Shown one piece after another: positions 34,305 through 42,318 of a DNA stretch of 64,000 nt. Under the pieces are notes generated by a model. That model saw nothing but the letters and a program-made list of their open reading frames with translations. It did no database searches and had not been told where the DNA came from. The stretch is taken from contig NZ_JAAHBP010000001.1 of assembly GCF_023184515.1 (NCBI RefSeq), positions 558,001 to 622,000 of the forward strand, written 5' to 3'. Every line of letters begins with the position of its first letter. Within the stretch, counting starts at the first letter, position 1. A program made the position numbers and the translations under genes. The stretch comes from Streptomyces sp. D2-8. Lineage in GTDB: Bacteria > Actinomycetota > Actinomycetes > Streptomycetales > Streptomycetaceae.

Positions 34305-35528
34305 TCAGCCGGTGAGCGACTTGCCGTCCGTATGCGCCAGGGTGCGGATCGCCCGAAGGTCCTCCGTGCGGCGCAGGGCCCGGGACACGGCGCCGATCTC
34401 GCGCAGCAGATCCGTGGTGTCACGGGCACCGGTGCCGTCGTCCTCCCGTGTCCGGTTCCTGGCGTCGGCCGCGTCCAGGATCGCCGCGGTGGCGGCGAGT
34501 GCCTTCGCCAGGTCGGGCGGATGGCCGAGGGCGAGGGCGGCGTCGTGGAACCGTTCGCGCCGGTCCTCGTCGAGGTGCCGGGCGAGCGGCAGCAGCACGT
34601 CGCGGATGAACGTCTCCCGGCGGACCAGTCGCAGCTCCGGCGTCGCGCGCAGCAGGAACGGGACTCCCGCGCCGTTGACCGTCTTCATCAGCAGGTACAG
34701 CGGCCGCAGTTCGTGATGGGCGAGCCGGACGTGCCAGCGGCCGTGCAGGTACTGCCCGGCGTGCGGGAAGATGAAGCCGACCGCGATGAGCACGGCGGAC
34801 AGGCAGGCGAGCGGCGGGGCGACGGCCGTGCTCAGCCAGTCCACATTCCGCCCGGACCAACGGGCCACCACGGCGCTGATCTTGGCGGCGTCGAAGAGCA
34901 ACTGCGCCGCGTAGCCCACGCCGAGGAACTTCAGCCCCCAGCGCAGCAGCGAGTCGAGCCCGTCGGTGCGGACCCAGTTCCAGATCAGCCCGTTGGTGAC
35001 CAGCGCGGCCACGGTGTGCGCGAGCAGGTAGAGCACGATCACTTCGCGCATGTACGGGGTGTTGGCGTAGTACGTGTCGAGATCCCGCAGCCGCTCCACC
35101 GGCACGTCCGCGAGGGCGAACAGCACCCACATCGCGACGATCACACTCGAGTAGACCGCCACGACCCCGCGCATCGCGCGCCGGGTGCGGTCCGAGCGGT
35201 CGGACAGGCCGTTGCGCCAGGAGATGATCAGCAGCAGGCAGAAGGCGCAGAACGCGGTGAGCAGCGAGTAGACCCAGGGGCCGGAGAAGTTCGCCACTCC
35301 GGTGAGCCGGTTGACCCGGGCGATCGTCGACGGCGCCACGAAGACGAACACCGCGCAGGCGAGCAGCAGCAGCCCGCCGACCGCGCGCAGCATCGGGTCC
35401 TTCCAGAGCCGGATGATGCTCGGCAGCTTGATGGCCAGGGCGGCGGCCAGGACCCCCGCGGGGATCCACCAGAAGTTCGGGTAGAACTGGTTGACGAACT
35501 CGGCCGGGGTCAGCGCGACCGTCGTCAC
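34305..35528 (-). CDS. MAB_1171c-family multi-pass membrane protein
   Basis: 407 residues. About seven hydrophobic helices occupy the first 240 residues (WIPAGVLAAALAIKL; AVGGLLLLACAVFVFVAP; VYSLLTAFCAFCLLLIISW and others). A soluble, helical C-terminal domain with several charged pairs follows. This is the layout of the MAB_1171c family, annotated as putative transporters but without known substrate. A GTG start is preceded by AGGAGG and overlaps the metallopeptidase stop (GTGA). The fixed pairing with an ImmA/IrrE-type peptidase suggests a signalling or proteolysis-controlled role. Confidence 0.82.
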   Translation of the reverse strand: MTTVALTPAEFVNQFYPNFWWIPAGVLAAALAIKLPSIIRLWKDPMLRAVGGLLLLACAVFVFVAPSTIARVNRLTGVANFSGPWVYSLLTAFCAFCLLLIISWRNGLSDRSDRTRRAMRGVVAVYSSVIVAMWVLFALADVPVERLRDLDTYYANTPYMREVIVLYLLAHTVAALVTNGLIWNWVRTDGLDSLLRWGLKFLGVGYAAQLLFDAAKISAVVARWSGRNVDWLSTAVAPPLACLSAVLIAVGFIFPHAGQYLHGRWHVRLAHHELRPLYLLMKTVNGAGVPFLLRATPELRLVRRETFIRDVLLPLARHLDEDRRERFHDAALALGHPPDLAKALAATAAILDAADARNRTREDDGTGARDTTDLLREIGAVSRALRRTEDLRAIRTLAHTDGKSLTG

Positions 35529-36136
35529 GGTGCCGCACCTCCTCGCGGGCCCCGGTAGCCCAGCGACCGCTGCACGGGTTCGAGGGGTACGTCCGGCGCG
35601 CGCTCACCCGGCAGCAGCGCCCGGCACCCCGCGGCCAGCCGATGTCCGAAGGCATCGGCATCGGCCTCGTCCCGTTCCCGGGAGCCGTTGCGGGCGGCCA
35701 CCGCCAGCGCGACGTCCTCCCACCCCGGCCGGTCGGCGAACGCGTGGGCCGCCGCCGCACCCGCCCCGTGGTGATGTCCGTGCCCGGCGTGCAGATGCCA
35801 CAGCTCGTGCCCGAGGATGACCAGTTGCTGCACGGCCTCGGCCCGTTCCTCGACGATGACGAGGTCGAAGTCCTGGAACTCCACCCACAGGCCCGTCACT
35901 TCGATCTCGTCCGGGAAGCGCTCGAAGCGCAGCTCGACGGGCCGTCCGCCGCGCCGGGTGCTCATCTCCTCGCACAGCGCCCGGCACAACTCCCGTATGT
36001 CGGTGGGGTACCGGGGTCTTTCCCGCACCGCGGTGGCGAGCTCGGCGGCCAGGCCGCGCATGGCTGAGCCACTGCGTGAGCGCCTGAGCGCGGCGGTGAC
36101 TCGGGCGGCCCTGATCCGCGCGCCCGCGATGTCCAT
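35525..36136 (-). CDS. ImmA/IrrE-like zinc metallopeptidase-type protein (toxin-like)
   Basis: 203 residues. The zinc motif H-E-x-x-H is present as QLVILGHELWHLHAGHGHHH near residue 110; a downstream acidic ERDEADADAFG helix can supply the third ligand. This is the IrrE/ImmA layout, whose members cleave repressors or act as toxins with XRE antitoxins. No helix-turn-helix protein is adjacent; the partner is instead the coupled membrane protein. The His-rich patch after the motif is unusual. Cleavage target unknown. Confidence 0.8.
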   Translation of the reverse strand: MDIAGARIRAARVTAALRRSRSGSAMRGLAAELATAVRERPRYPTDIRELCRALCEEMSTRRGGRPVELRFERFPDEIEVTGLWVEFQDFDLVIVEERAEAVQQLVILGHELWHLHAGHGHHHGAGAAAAHAFADRPGWEDVALAVAARNGSRERDEADADAFGHRLAAGCRALLPGERAPDVPLEPVQRSLGYRGPRGGAAP

Positions 36137-36287
36137 CGCTCCCCCTTCTCAGCACCGGCCGACGGCCTTGCGGCGCGTCCGAGACTACGCGCCCGAAAGT
36201 GTGCGCGTCATGCGATCCGACGTCCGATGTTCAACGGAGAACGACCGTTTCTGCCCGGAAAGTCCTGACCGAAGTCGAGCCGGACCA

Positions 36288-36355
36288 TTGACGCGCAAGC
36301 GCTTCGAACTTACGGTCCCGTTCGAAGTGGCGAGCGTCATCCGAAATATCGAACG
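36288..36355 (+). promoter_or_regulatory. Promoter/operator of the arabinose ABC operon, copy 1
   Basis: TTGACG (36288-36293) and TACGGT (36311-36316) are 17 bases apart, a consensus-like promoter. TTCGAA lies inside the spacer (36303) and again at 36321, and TCCGAAATATCGA begins at 36340. The same arrangement with the same spacing occurs before the GH43 arabinanase at 62396. The repeated CGAA/TTCG boxes overlapping the promoter look like a repressor site. Confidence 0.7.
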
Positions 36356-36385
36356 GATACTGGTCATCGATCGTAAGGGCAGGGC

Positions 36386-37741
36386 ATGGGACGACCTGAC
36401 CTGAATCGCAGGCAGCTTCTCGGCGGGCTCGGCGGACTCTTCGTCGCGAGCAGCTTCGGCTTCGCCGCGCTCGGCACCGGAGCCGACGCACTCGCCGCCG
36501 GCGCCGACACGCGCGTGCGCTACTGGAACCTCTTCAGCGGCGGCGACGGCGCCAACATGATCGCGATGCTGGACGCCTTCCGTAAGGCGAACCCGGACAT
36601 CGCGGTGAAGGACTCCACGCTCCAGTGGGGCAGCCCCTTCTACACCAAACTCGCCATGGCGGCCGCGGGCAACCGCGCCCCCGACCTCGGCGTCATGCAC
36701 CTCGGCCGCGTCACCGGCTTCTCACCCGGCCGCCTCCTCGACCCCTGGGACGTCGGCCTGCTCGCCAAGTACGGCGTGCGGGAGCAGGACTACAACCCCA
36801 CCCTGTGGAAGCGCGGCGTCATCGACGGCAAGCTCTACGCCCTCCCGCTCGACATCCACGTCCAGCTCTGCTTCTACCGCAAGGACGTGCTGAAGAAGGC
36901 CGGGCTGCTCGGCGACGACGGCCGGATCGTGCCGGTCACCTCCACCGACGAGTGGTTCGACGTGCTGAAGGAGGCAAAGCGGGCCACGAAGAAGGGGCTC
37001 CAGACCATCGGTATGTGGAACAGCGACCAGAACTTCCAGTGGTGGTTCTTCGTCGCGTTCTACACCCAGCTCGGCGGCACCTGGTTCAACGCCGCGAACA
37101 CCGAGGTCACCTTCGACACCGACAAGGCCGTCCAGGTGCTGGAGTTCCTGCGCCGGCACGTCACCGACGGATACTCCGACCCGGGCTTCGGAGGCCTCGC
37201 GAGCGCCGAACAGTTCCTCAACGGCTCCCCCTTCGTCTGGGAGGGCAACTGGTCGGTCCCGGTCTACTCCGGAGCGAAGCTCGACTACGGAGCGACCCCG
37301 CTGCCGCCCGTCTTCGGCCGGCAGGCCACCCACGCCGAGTCGCACTCCTTCGTCCTGCCCCACCAGTCCGACCGCGGCGGCGCCACCGACGAGGCCGCCC
37401 ACCAGCTCGCCGCCTACGTCGTCCAGCACGCCCAGCAGTGGGCGGCGGGCGGCCACATCCCCGCGTACACACCGACCCTGTCCACGGCGGCGTACAAGAA
37501 GCTGGACCCACAGAGCGAGTACGTCTCCGCCATGGACCACCAGGCCACCGAGCCGAAGGTGTGGTTCGCGGGTTCCACCGGCATCCTCGCCCAGCGCGTC
37601 GGCCCGATCGTCGTCTCCTCGACGACGGGCTCCGCCAAGCCGGAGGCCGCGGCCGACCGCATGAGGAAGGCGCTCACCCGGCTCCTCGCCACGAAGAACC
37701 CCATGGACGGGAAGACAGCCGCAGAAGGAGGTGCCGCCTGA
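36386..37741 (+). CDS. Extracellular sugar-binding protein of an ABC transporter
   Basis: 451 residues, family 1 solute-binding protein. The start NRRQLLGGLGGLFVASSFG has a twin-arginine and hydrophobic core, so Tat export is likely; no lipobox Cys is obvious. Typical SBP features: RYWNLFSGGDGANM, DAFRKANPDIAVKDSTLQW, the aromatic ligand-cleft region WNSDQNFQWWFFVAFY and SPFVWEGNWSVPVYSG. Two permeases and a GH51 arabinofuranosidase follow, so arabinose or arabino-oligosaccharides are the likely ligand. No ATPase is in the operon; Streptomyces sugar systems commonly share MsiK. Confidence 0.88.
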   Translation: MGRPDLNRRQLLGGLGGLFVASSFGFAALGTGADALAAGADTRVRYWNLFSGGDGANMIAMLDAFRKANPDIAVKDSTLQWGSPFYTKLAMAAAGNRAPDLGVMHLGRVTGFSPGRLLDPWDVGLLAKYGVREQDYNPTLWKRGVIDGKLYALPLDIHVQLCFYRKDVLKKAGLLGDDGRIVPVTSTDEWFDVLKEAKRATKKGLQTIGMWNSDQNFQWWFFVAFYTQLGGTWFNAANTEVTFDTDKAVQVLEFLRRHVTDGYSDPGFGGLASAEQFLNGSPFVWEGNWSVPVYSGAKLDYGATPLPPVFGRQATHAESHSFVLPHQSDRGGATDEAAHQLAAYVVQHAQQWAAGGHIPAYTPTLSTAAYKKLDPQSEYVSAMDHQATEPKVWFAGSTGILAQRVGPIVVSSTTGSAKPEAAADRMRKALTRLLATKNPMDGKTAAEGGAA

Positions 37742-38679
37742 TGGCGACCAGCGCCCACACCGTCGCCGCACCCGCACGCGCGAAGACCGCCGCCGGCAGC
37801 GCCACCCTCCGCCGCAGGCAGGGCTTCCAGCACGGCGGCTGGTTCGTCGCCCCGTTCCTCCTGCTCTTCGCCCTGTTCGTGATCTGGCCGCTGCTGCGCG
37901 GCGTCTACCTCAGCTTCACCGACGCCAACATCACGGGCGAGGGCGCGAGCTTCGTCGGCCTCGACAACTACCGCGAGGCCCTCGACGACCCCCTGGTGTG
38001 GGAGTCCCTCGGCCACAGCGCGTACTTCACGCTCCTGATCGTCCCCTGCATCACCGTCCTCGCGTTCCTCCTCGCGATGCTCGCCCACCACATCGAACGC
38101 GGCAAGTGGCTGTGGCGGCTCTGCTTCTTCGCCCCGTTCCTGCTGCCGTCCACCGTCGCGGCCAACCTGTGGCAGTGGCTGTTCAACCCCGGCACCGGAA
38201 TGATCAACTACGTCTTCGGCATCGAGACGCCCTGGCTGACCGACACGTCCTACGCGATGCTCGCCATCGTCATCACGACCCTGTGGTGGACCGTCGGCTT
38301 CAGCTTCCTGCTCTACCTCGCCGCCCTCCAGGGCATCCCGGACCACCTCTACGAGGCCGCCGAACTGGACGGTGCGAACGCCTGGCACCGCATGGTCCAC
38401 ATCACCCTGCCGATGCTGCGCAACATCACCGGCCTGGTCATCGCCCTCCAGGTCCTCGCCTCGCTCCAGATCTTCGACCAGGCCGTCGTGATGATGGACT
38501 TCCTCCCCGGACCCGAGGGGTCGACCCGCACCTTCGTGCAGTACACCCTCGAAGAGGGCTTCACCAGCTACCGCGTGGGCTACGCCTCCGCGATCTCCGT
38601 CATCTTCTTCGTGATCATCGCGGCCGTCGCCCTCGCCCGGATGTGGCTGCTGCGCAACCGTGAGGAGAGCGCCCGATGA
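37741..38679 (+). CDS. Sugar ABC transporter permease (MalF-like)
   Basis: 312 residues, six or seven membrane helices (WFVAPFLLLFALFVIWPLL; YFTLLIVPCITVLAFLLAML). The EAA loop that docks the ATPase is YEAAELDGANAWHRMVHITLP. The ATG shares one base with the SBP stop (TGATG), so the two are coupled. It forms the channel with the next permease. Substrate inferred from the operon. Confidence 0.92.
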   Translation: MATSAHTVAAPARAKTAAGSATLRRRQGFQHGGWFVAPFLLLFALFVIWPLLRGVYLSFTDANITGEGASFVGLDNYREALDDPLVWESLGHSAYFTLLIVPCITVLAFLLAMLAHHIERGKWLWRLCFFAPFLLPSTVAANLWQWLFNPGTGMINYVFGIETPWLTDTSYAMLAIVITTLWWTVGFSFLLYLAALQGIPDHLYEAAELDGANAWHRMVHITLPMLRNITGLVIALQVLASLQIFDQAVVMMDFLPGPEGSTRTFVQYTLEEGFTSYRVGYASAISVIFFVIIAAVALARMWLLRNREESAR

Positions 38680-39509
38680 CCACCAAGGCGTGGACGCCCG
38701 GCCAGATCCTGCTCACCCTCCTCGGTACGGCCGTGTCGATCGTCTTCCTCGCCCCCTTCGCCTGGGGCCTGTTCACCTCGCTCAAGTCCGAGACCGAGGC
38801 GGTGGAGGTCCCGCCGCACTGGCTCCCCGAGGACTGGACGGGCCAGGCCTGGAGGGCCCTGTTCGAGTCCGGCAACATCACCAACTGGTTCGTGAACTCC
38901 CTGGTCGTCTCGGTCTGCGTGACGTCCGTCGTCCTGCTGGTGAGCGCCCTCGCGGGCTACGGCTTCGCCCGCACCGAGTTCCGCGGCAAGGGCGTCCTGA
39001 TGGGCCTGGTCATGGCGGGCCTGATGATCTCGCCCGCGGTGCTGGGCGTGCCGCTGTTCACCACGGTCCAGCAGATGGGGATGGTCGACACCTACTGGGG
39101 GATGATCCTGCCGCAGTGCGCGCCCGCCGCGATGGTCTACATCCTCTACAAGTTCTTCCAGGGCATCCCGCGCGAACTGGAGGAGGCCGCCTTCATCGAC
39201 GGCGCGGGCCGCTGGCGGGTCTTCTTCACCATCGTCCTGCCGCTCTCCCGCCCCTCCCTCGCCGCGGTCGGCATCTTCACGTTCATCGCCTCGTGGAACA
39301 ACTTCCTCTGGCCGTACATGGTGACCAACAACCCCGACCTGATGACCATGCCGAACGGCATCGCGACCGTCATGAACTCCTACGGCATCCAGTGGGCCCA
39401 GCTCATGGCCGGCGGCCTGATGGCGGGCCTGCCGCTGATCATCGTGTTCGTGTTCTTCCAGAAGCAGATAGTGGCGGGCGTCGCCCACACAGGCCTGGCA
39501 GGCCAGTAG
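38676..39509 (+). CDS. Sugar ABC transporter permease (MalG-like)
   Basis: 277 residues with six helices. The EAA loop is LEEAAFIDGAGRWRVFFTIV, and the C terminus ends in VFFQKQIVAGVAHTGLAGQ as in the MalG side of carbohydrate importers (CUT1). ATGA overlap with the first permease. No ATPase gene follows; the operon continues to GH51 after a 79-base gap that contains a dispersed repeat. Confidence 0.92.
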   Translation: MTTKAWTPGQILLTLLGTAVSIVFLAPFAWGLFTSLKSETEAVEVPPHWLPEDWTGQAWRALFESGNITNWFVNSLVVSVCVTSVVLLVSALAGYGFARTEFRGKGVLMGLVMAGLMISPAVLGVPLFTTVQQMGMVDTYWGMILPQCAPAAMVYILYKFFQGIPRELEEAAFIDGAGRWRVFFTIVLPLSRPSLAAVGIFTFIASWNNFLWPYMVTNNPDLMTMPNGIATVMNSYGIQWAQLMAGGLMAGLPLIIVFVFFQKQIVAGVAHTGLAGQ

Positions 39510-39513
39510 GAGA

Positions 39514-39568
39514 CCCCCAAGGGGCGCGGGGAACTGCGCGACCGGCCACCACACACCCGCAGACGAAA
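39514..39568. repeat. Streptomyces-type dispersed GC-rich repeat in an intergenic gap
   Basis: CCCCCAAGGGGCGCGGGGAA, followed by CTGCGCGACCGGCCACC, is a form I know from many Streptomyces intergenic regions (a GGGGCGCGGGGAACTGCGCGAC core). It sits between the second permease and GH51. Its first part can fold (CCCC-AA-GGGG) and might damp read-through. Related to the unit at 26735. Confidence 0.55.
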
Positions 39569-39588
39569 CTGAACCTCGAAAGGCAAGC

Positions 39589-41103
39589 ATGCACACCGCC
39601 CGCTTCACCCTCGACCCCGCTTTCACGGTCGGCGAGGTCAACCCTCGCCTCTTCGGCAGCTTCGTGGAACACCTCGGCCGCTGCGTCTACACCGGCATCT
39701 TCGAACCCGACCACCCCACCGCCGACGACAAGGGCCTGCGCCAGGACGTCCTCGCCCTCGTCCGGGAACTCGGCGTCACCGCCGTCCGCTACCCCGGCGG
39801 CAACTTCGTCTCCGGCTACAAGTGGGAGGACTCCGTCGGCCCCGCCGAGGACCGCCCCCGCCGCCTCGACCTCGCCTGGCACTCGACGGAGTCCAACCGC
39901 TTCGGCCTCTCCGAGTACATCGACTTCCTGCGCAAGATCGGCCCCCAGGCCGAGCCGATGACGGCCGTCAACCTCGGCACGCGCGGGGTCGCCGAGGCCC
40001 TCGAACTCCAGGAGTACGCCAACCACACCGCGGGCACCGCCCTGTCCGACCTGCGCGTCTCCCACGGCGACAAGGACCCCTTCGGCATCCGCCTGTGGTG
40101 CCTCGGCAACGAGATGGACGGCCCCTGGCAGACCGGCCACAAGACGGCGGAGGAGTACGGCCGGGTCGCCGCCGAGACGGCCCGGGCCATGCGCCAGCTG
40201 GACCCCGGCGTCGAGCTCGTCGCCTGCGGCTCCTCCAGCCAGTCCATGCCGACCTTCGCCGAGTGGGAGGCGACGGTCCTGAAGGAGACGTACGACCTCG
40301 TCGACTACATCTCGCTGCACGCCTACTACTGGCCCGAGAACGGCGACCTCGACTCCTTCCTCGCCTCCGCCGTCGACATGGAGTCCTTCATCGACAACGT
40401 CGTCGCGACCGCCGACCACGTGGGCGCCCGGCTGAAGTCGAAGAAGAAGATCAACCTCTCCTTCGACGAGTGGAACGTCTGGTACCTGCCCGAGTGGGAG
40501 GCCCGCGCCAAGACCTTCGAGCAGGACGACTGGCCCGAGGCCCCGCGCCTGCTGGAGGACAACTACAGCGTGACGGACGCGGTCGTCTTCGGCTCGCTCC
40601 TCATCGCCCTGCTCCGGCACGCCGACCGTGTCACGGTCGCCTGCCTCGCCCAGCTCGTCAACGTCATCGCGCCGATCATGACCGAGCCCGGCGGCCCGGC
40701 CTGGCGGCAGACCACGTTCTTCCCGTTCGCGCAGGCGGCGCGGTACGGCCGCGGCCAGGTCCTGGACGTCCGCGTGGACTCGCCGACGTACGAGACGAAG
40801 AGGTACGGCGAGACCGACCTGCTGCACGCCACCGCCGTGCGCGCCGAGGACGGCACCGTCGCCGTCTTCGCGGTCAACCGCGGCCGCACCGACGCCCTGC
40901 CGCTCGAAGTCGCCCTGAGCGGCCTCGACCTGACGCGGGTCGTCGAGCACAGCGCCCTCGCGGACGCCGACCCCGACGCCCGCAACACCCTCGACGAACC
41001 CGAGCGGGTCGCCCCCCACCCGGTCGACGGCACGGCTCTGAGGGACGGCACGCTGAGCGCCGTCCTGGAGCCGCTGTCCTGGAACGTGATCCGGCTGGCG
41101 TGA
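39589..41103 (+). CDS. GH51 alpha-L-arabinofuranosidase, intracellular
   Basis: 504 residues, no signal peptide. The GH51 fold is clear from the start (NPRLFGSFVEHLGRCVYTGI; VRYPGGNFVSGYKWEDSVGP). The acid/base Glu is in WCLGNEMDGPWQ and the nucleophile Glu in LSFDEWNVWY. It removes terminal arabinofuranose from imported arabino-oligosaccharides, retaining configuration. It probably ends the operon of SBP and two permeases, with which it fits functionally. Length is normal for bacterial GH51. Confidence 0.95.
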   Translation: MHTARFTLDPAFTVGEVNPRLFGSFVEHLGRCVYTGIFEPDHPTADDKGLRQDVLALVRELGVTAVRYPGGNFVSGYKWEDSVGPAEDRPRRLDLAWHSTESNRFGLSEYIDFLRKIGPQAEPMTAVNLGTRGVAEALELQEYANHTAGTALSDLRVSHGDKDPFGIRLWCLGNEMDGPWQTGHKTAEEYGRVAAETARAMRQLDPGVELVACGSSSQSMPTFAEWEATVLKETYDLVDYISLHAYYWPENGDLDSFLASAVDMESFIDNVVATADHVGARLKSKKKINLSFDEWNVWYLPEWEARAKTFEQDDWPEAPRLLEDNYSVTDAVVFGSLLIALLRHADRVTVACLAQLVNVIAPIMTEPGGPAWRQTTFFPFAQAARYGRGQVLDVRVDSPTYETKRYGETDLLHATAVRAEDGTVAVFAVNRGRTDALPLEVALSGLDLTRVVEHSALADADPDARNTLDEPERVAPHPVDGTALRDGTLSAVLEPLSWNVIRLA

Positions 41104-41113
41104 CAGCCGCCGG

Positions 41114-42229
41114 TCAGCGTTCGATGTGCAGCCGGGCGGTCGAGGACGCCGCGGTCGAGGTCGTCCCGACCGCCCAGTAGCCGGCCGAACCCGGCACCTT
41201 CGCCAGGGCGTTCATGACGACGGGGGTCGTGGCGACCGGCCCCCGCTCGCTCACCCAGGCCGTGCCGTCCCAGCGCAGGTAGTGGGCCCGGGTCTGGTCC
41301 CAGAAGTCCCAGCCGGCGATCCGGTCGGGCCGCCCCTGCGCGTCGGCGACGATCCCGTTGAGCATGCCGACACCGAACGGTTCGGTGACGCCCTGCCAGG
41401 TGCTGCCGTCGCCGTGCAGGAGCAGGACGCCCGGAGGCTTGCCGACCGGGCCGCCCACCCCGTAGTCGTAGCCGACGAGCCACAGGTCGTCGTCGGAGAC
41501 CGGCAGCAGCCCGGTGATGCTCGCGCGCAGGCCCTGGTAGGCGGGCAGTTCGGTCCAGGCCGAGCCGTCCCAGCGGGCGACGATGCCGACGCCGTACAGC
41601 CAGACGTCGCCGCGCGGGGTGAGCTGGACACCCGACGGGGTGGCCGTGGGCGCGCTCGGCGGCGCGGGGAGCCAGGTCCAGGTGGTGCCGTCGTGGTGCA
41701 GGAGCAACTGGCCGTCGGAGGTGCGCCCGGAGAACCAGGCTCCGCCGCCCGGGTCGACCGCGACGCCGGTGAGGGAGGTGCCGGACCGGCCGCGGCCGGG
41801 GAAGTCGGTCTCCCGCCAGGTGCCTCCGTCCCACGCGAGCAGATGGGTGACGCCGGCCGTGTCGGTGCCGATCGCCCACGCCGAGCGGGCGCACGTCCCG
41901 GCGACGGAGTGCAGGTAGCCGCGGAAGCCCAGATGGCCGAGGCCGGTCCGCGACCAGGCCGTGCCGTCCCACACCAGGGCCAGTGGGGAGCCGAGGGTGC
42001 TTCCGCTGCGGCCCTCCTCGCCCACGGTCCACGCCAGGCCGTCCCCGGCGGCGGCGACGTCCCGCAACTGGGCGGCCGCTGTGCCGTCCGGTGCGGGCGC
42101 GGCCCGCCACTCGCGGGCCGCGCCGGTCGCCCGGGCAGCCGCCGCCGCGACCGGCCCCCCGCCCGCCGGGACGAGTCCAAGACCCGCCCCGGCACCGACT
42201 AATCCGCTGATGAATCGCCTTCTTCGCAC
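41114..42229 (-). CDS. Secreted beta-propeller-like protein of unknown function
   Basis: 371 residues from the GTG at 42229 (GGGAGGGG 6 bases upstream). VRRRRFISGLVGAGAGLGL is a twin-arginine-type signal. The rest holds about six repeats of the form (L/V)xW-D-G-(S/T)xW, such as LLAWDGGTWRETDF, VARWDGSAWTELP and YLRWDGTAWVSE, spaced about 45-50 residues: a beta-propeller. No catalytic motif seen. It lies 89 bases behind GH35 on the same strand, so it may bind or process a plant sugar polymer; this is inference. Confidence 0.75.
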   Translation of the reverse strand: MRRRRFISGLVGAGAGLGLVPAGGGPVAAAAARATGAAREWRAAPAPDGTAAAQLRDVAAAGDGLAWTVGEEGRSGSTLGSPLALVWDGTAWSRTGLGHLGFRGYLHSVAGTCARSAWAIGTDTAGVTHLLAWDGGTWRETDFPGRGRSGTSLTGVAVDPGGGAWFSGRTSDGQLLLHHDGTTWTWLPAPPSAPTATPSGVQLTPRGDVWLYGVGIVARWDGSAWTELPAYQGLRASITGLLPVSDDDLWLVGYDYGVGGPVGKPPGVLLLHGDGSTWQGVTEPFGVGMLNGIVADAQGRPDRIAGWDFWDQTRAHYLRWDGTAWVSERGPVATTPVVMNALAKVPGSAGYWAVGTTSTAASSTARLHIER

Positions 42230-42318
42230 CAGAGTCCCCTCCCGGTCGCCGGTCTGAAGGGTCAACACGGTGAACCAGCGTGCCGGAGAAGGCAATGCAC
42301 GGGGACGGCTCGATCCGG

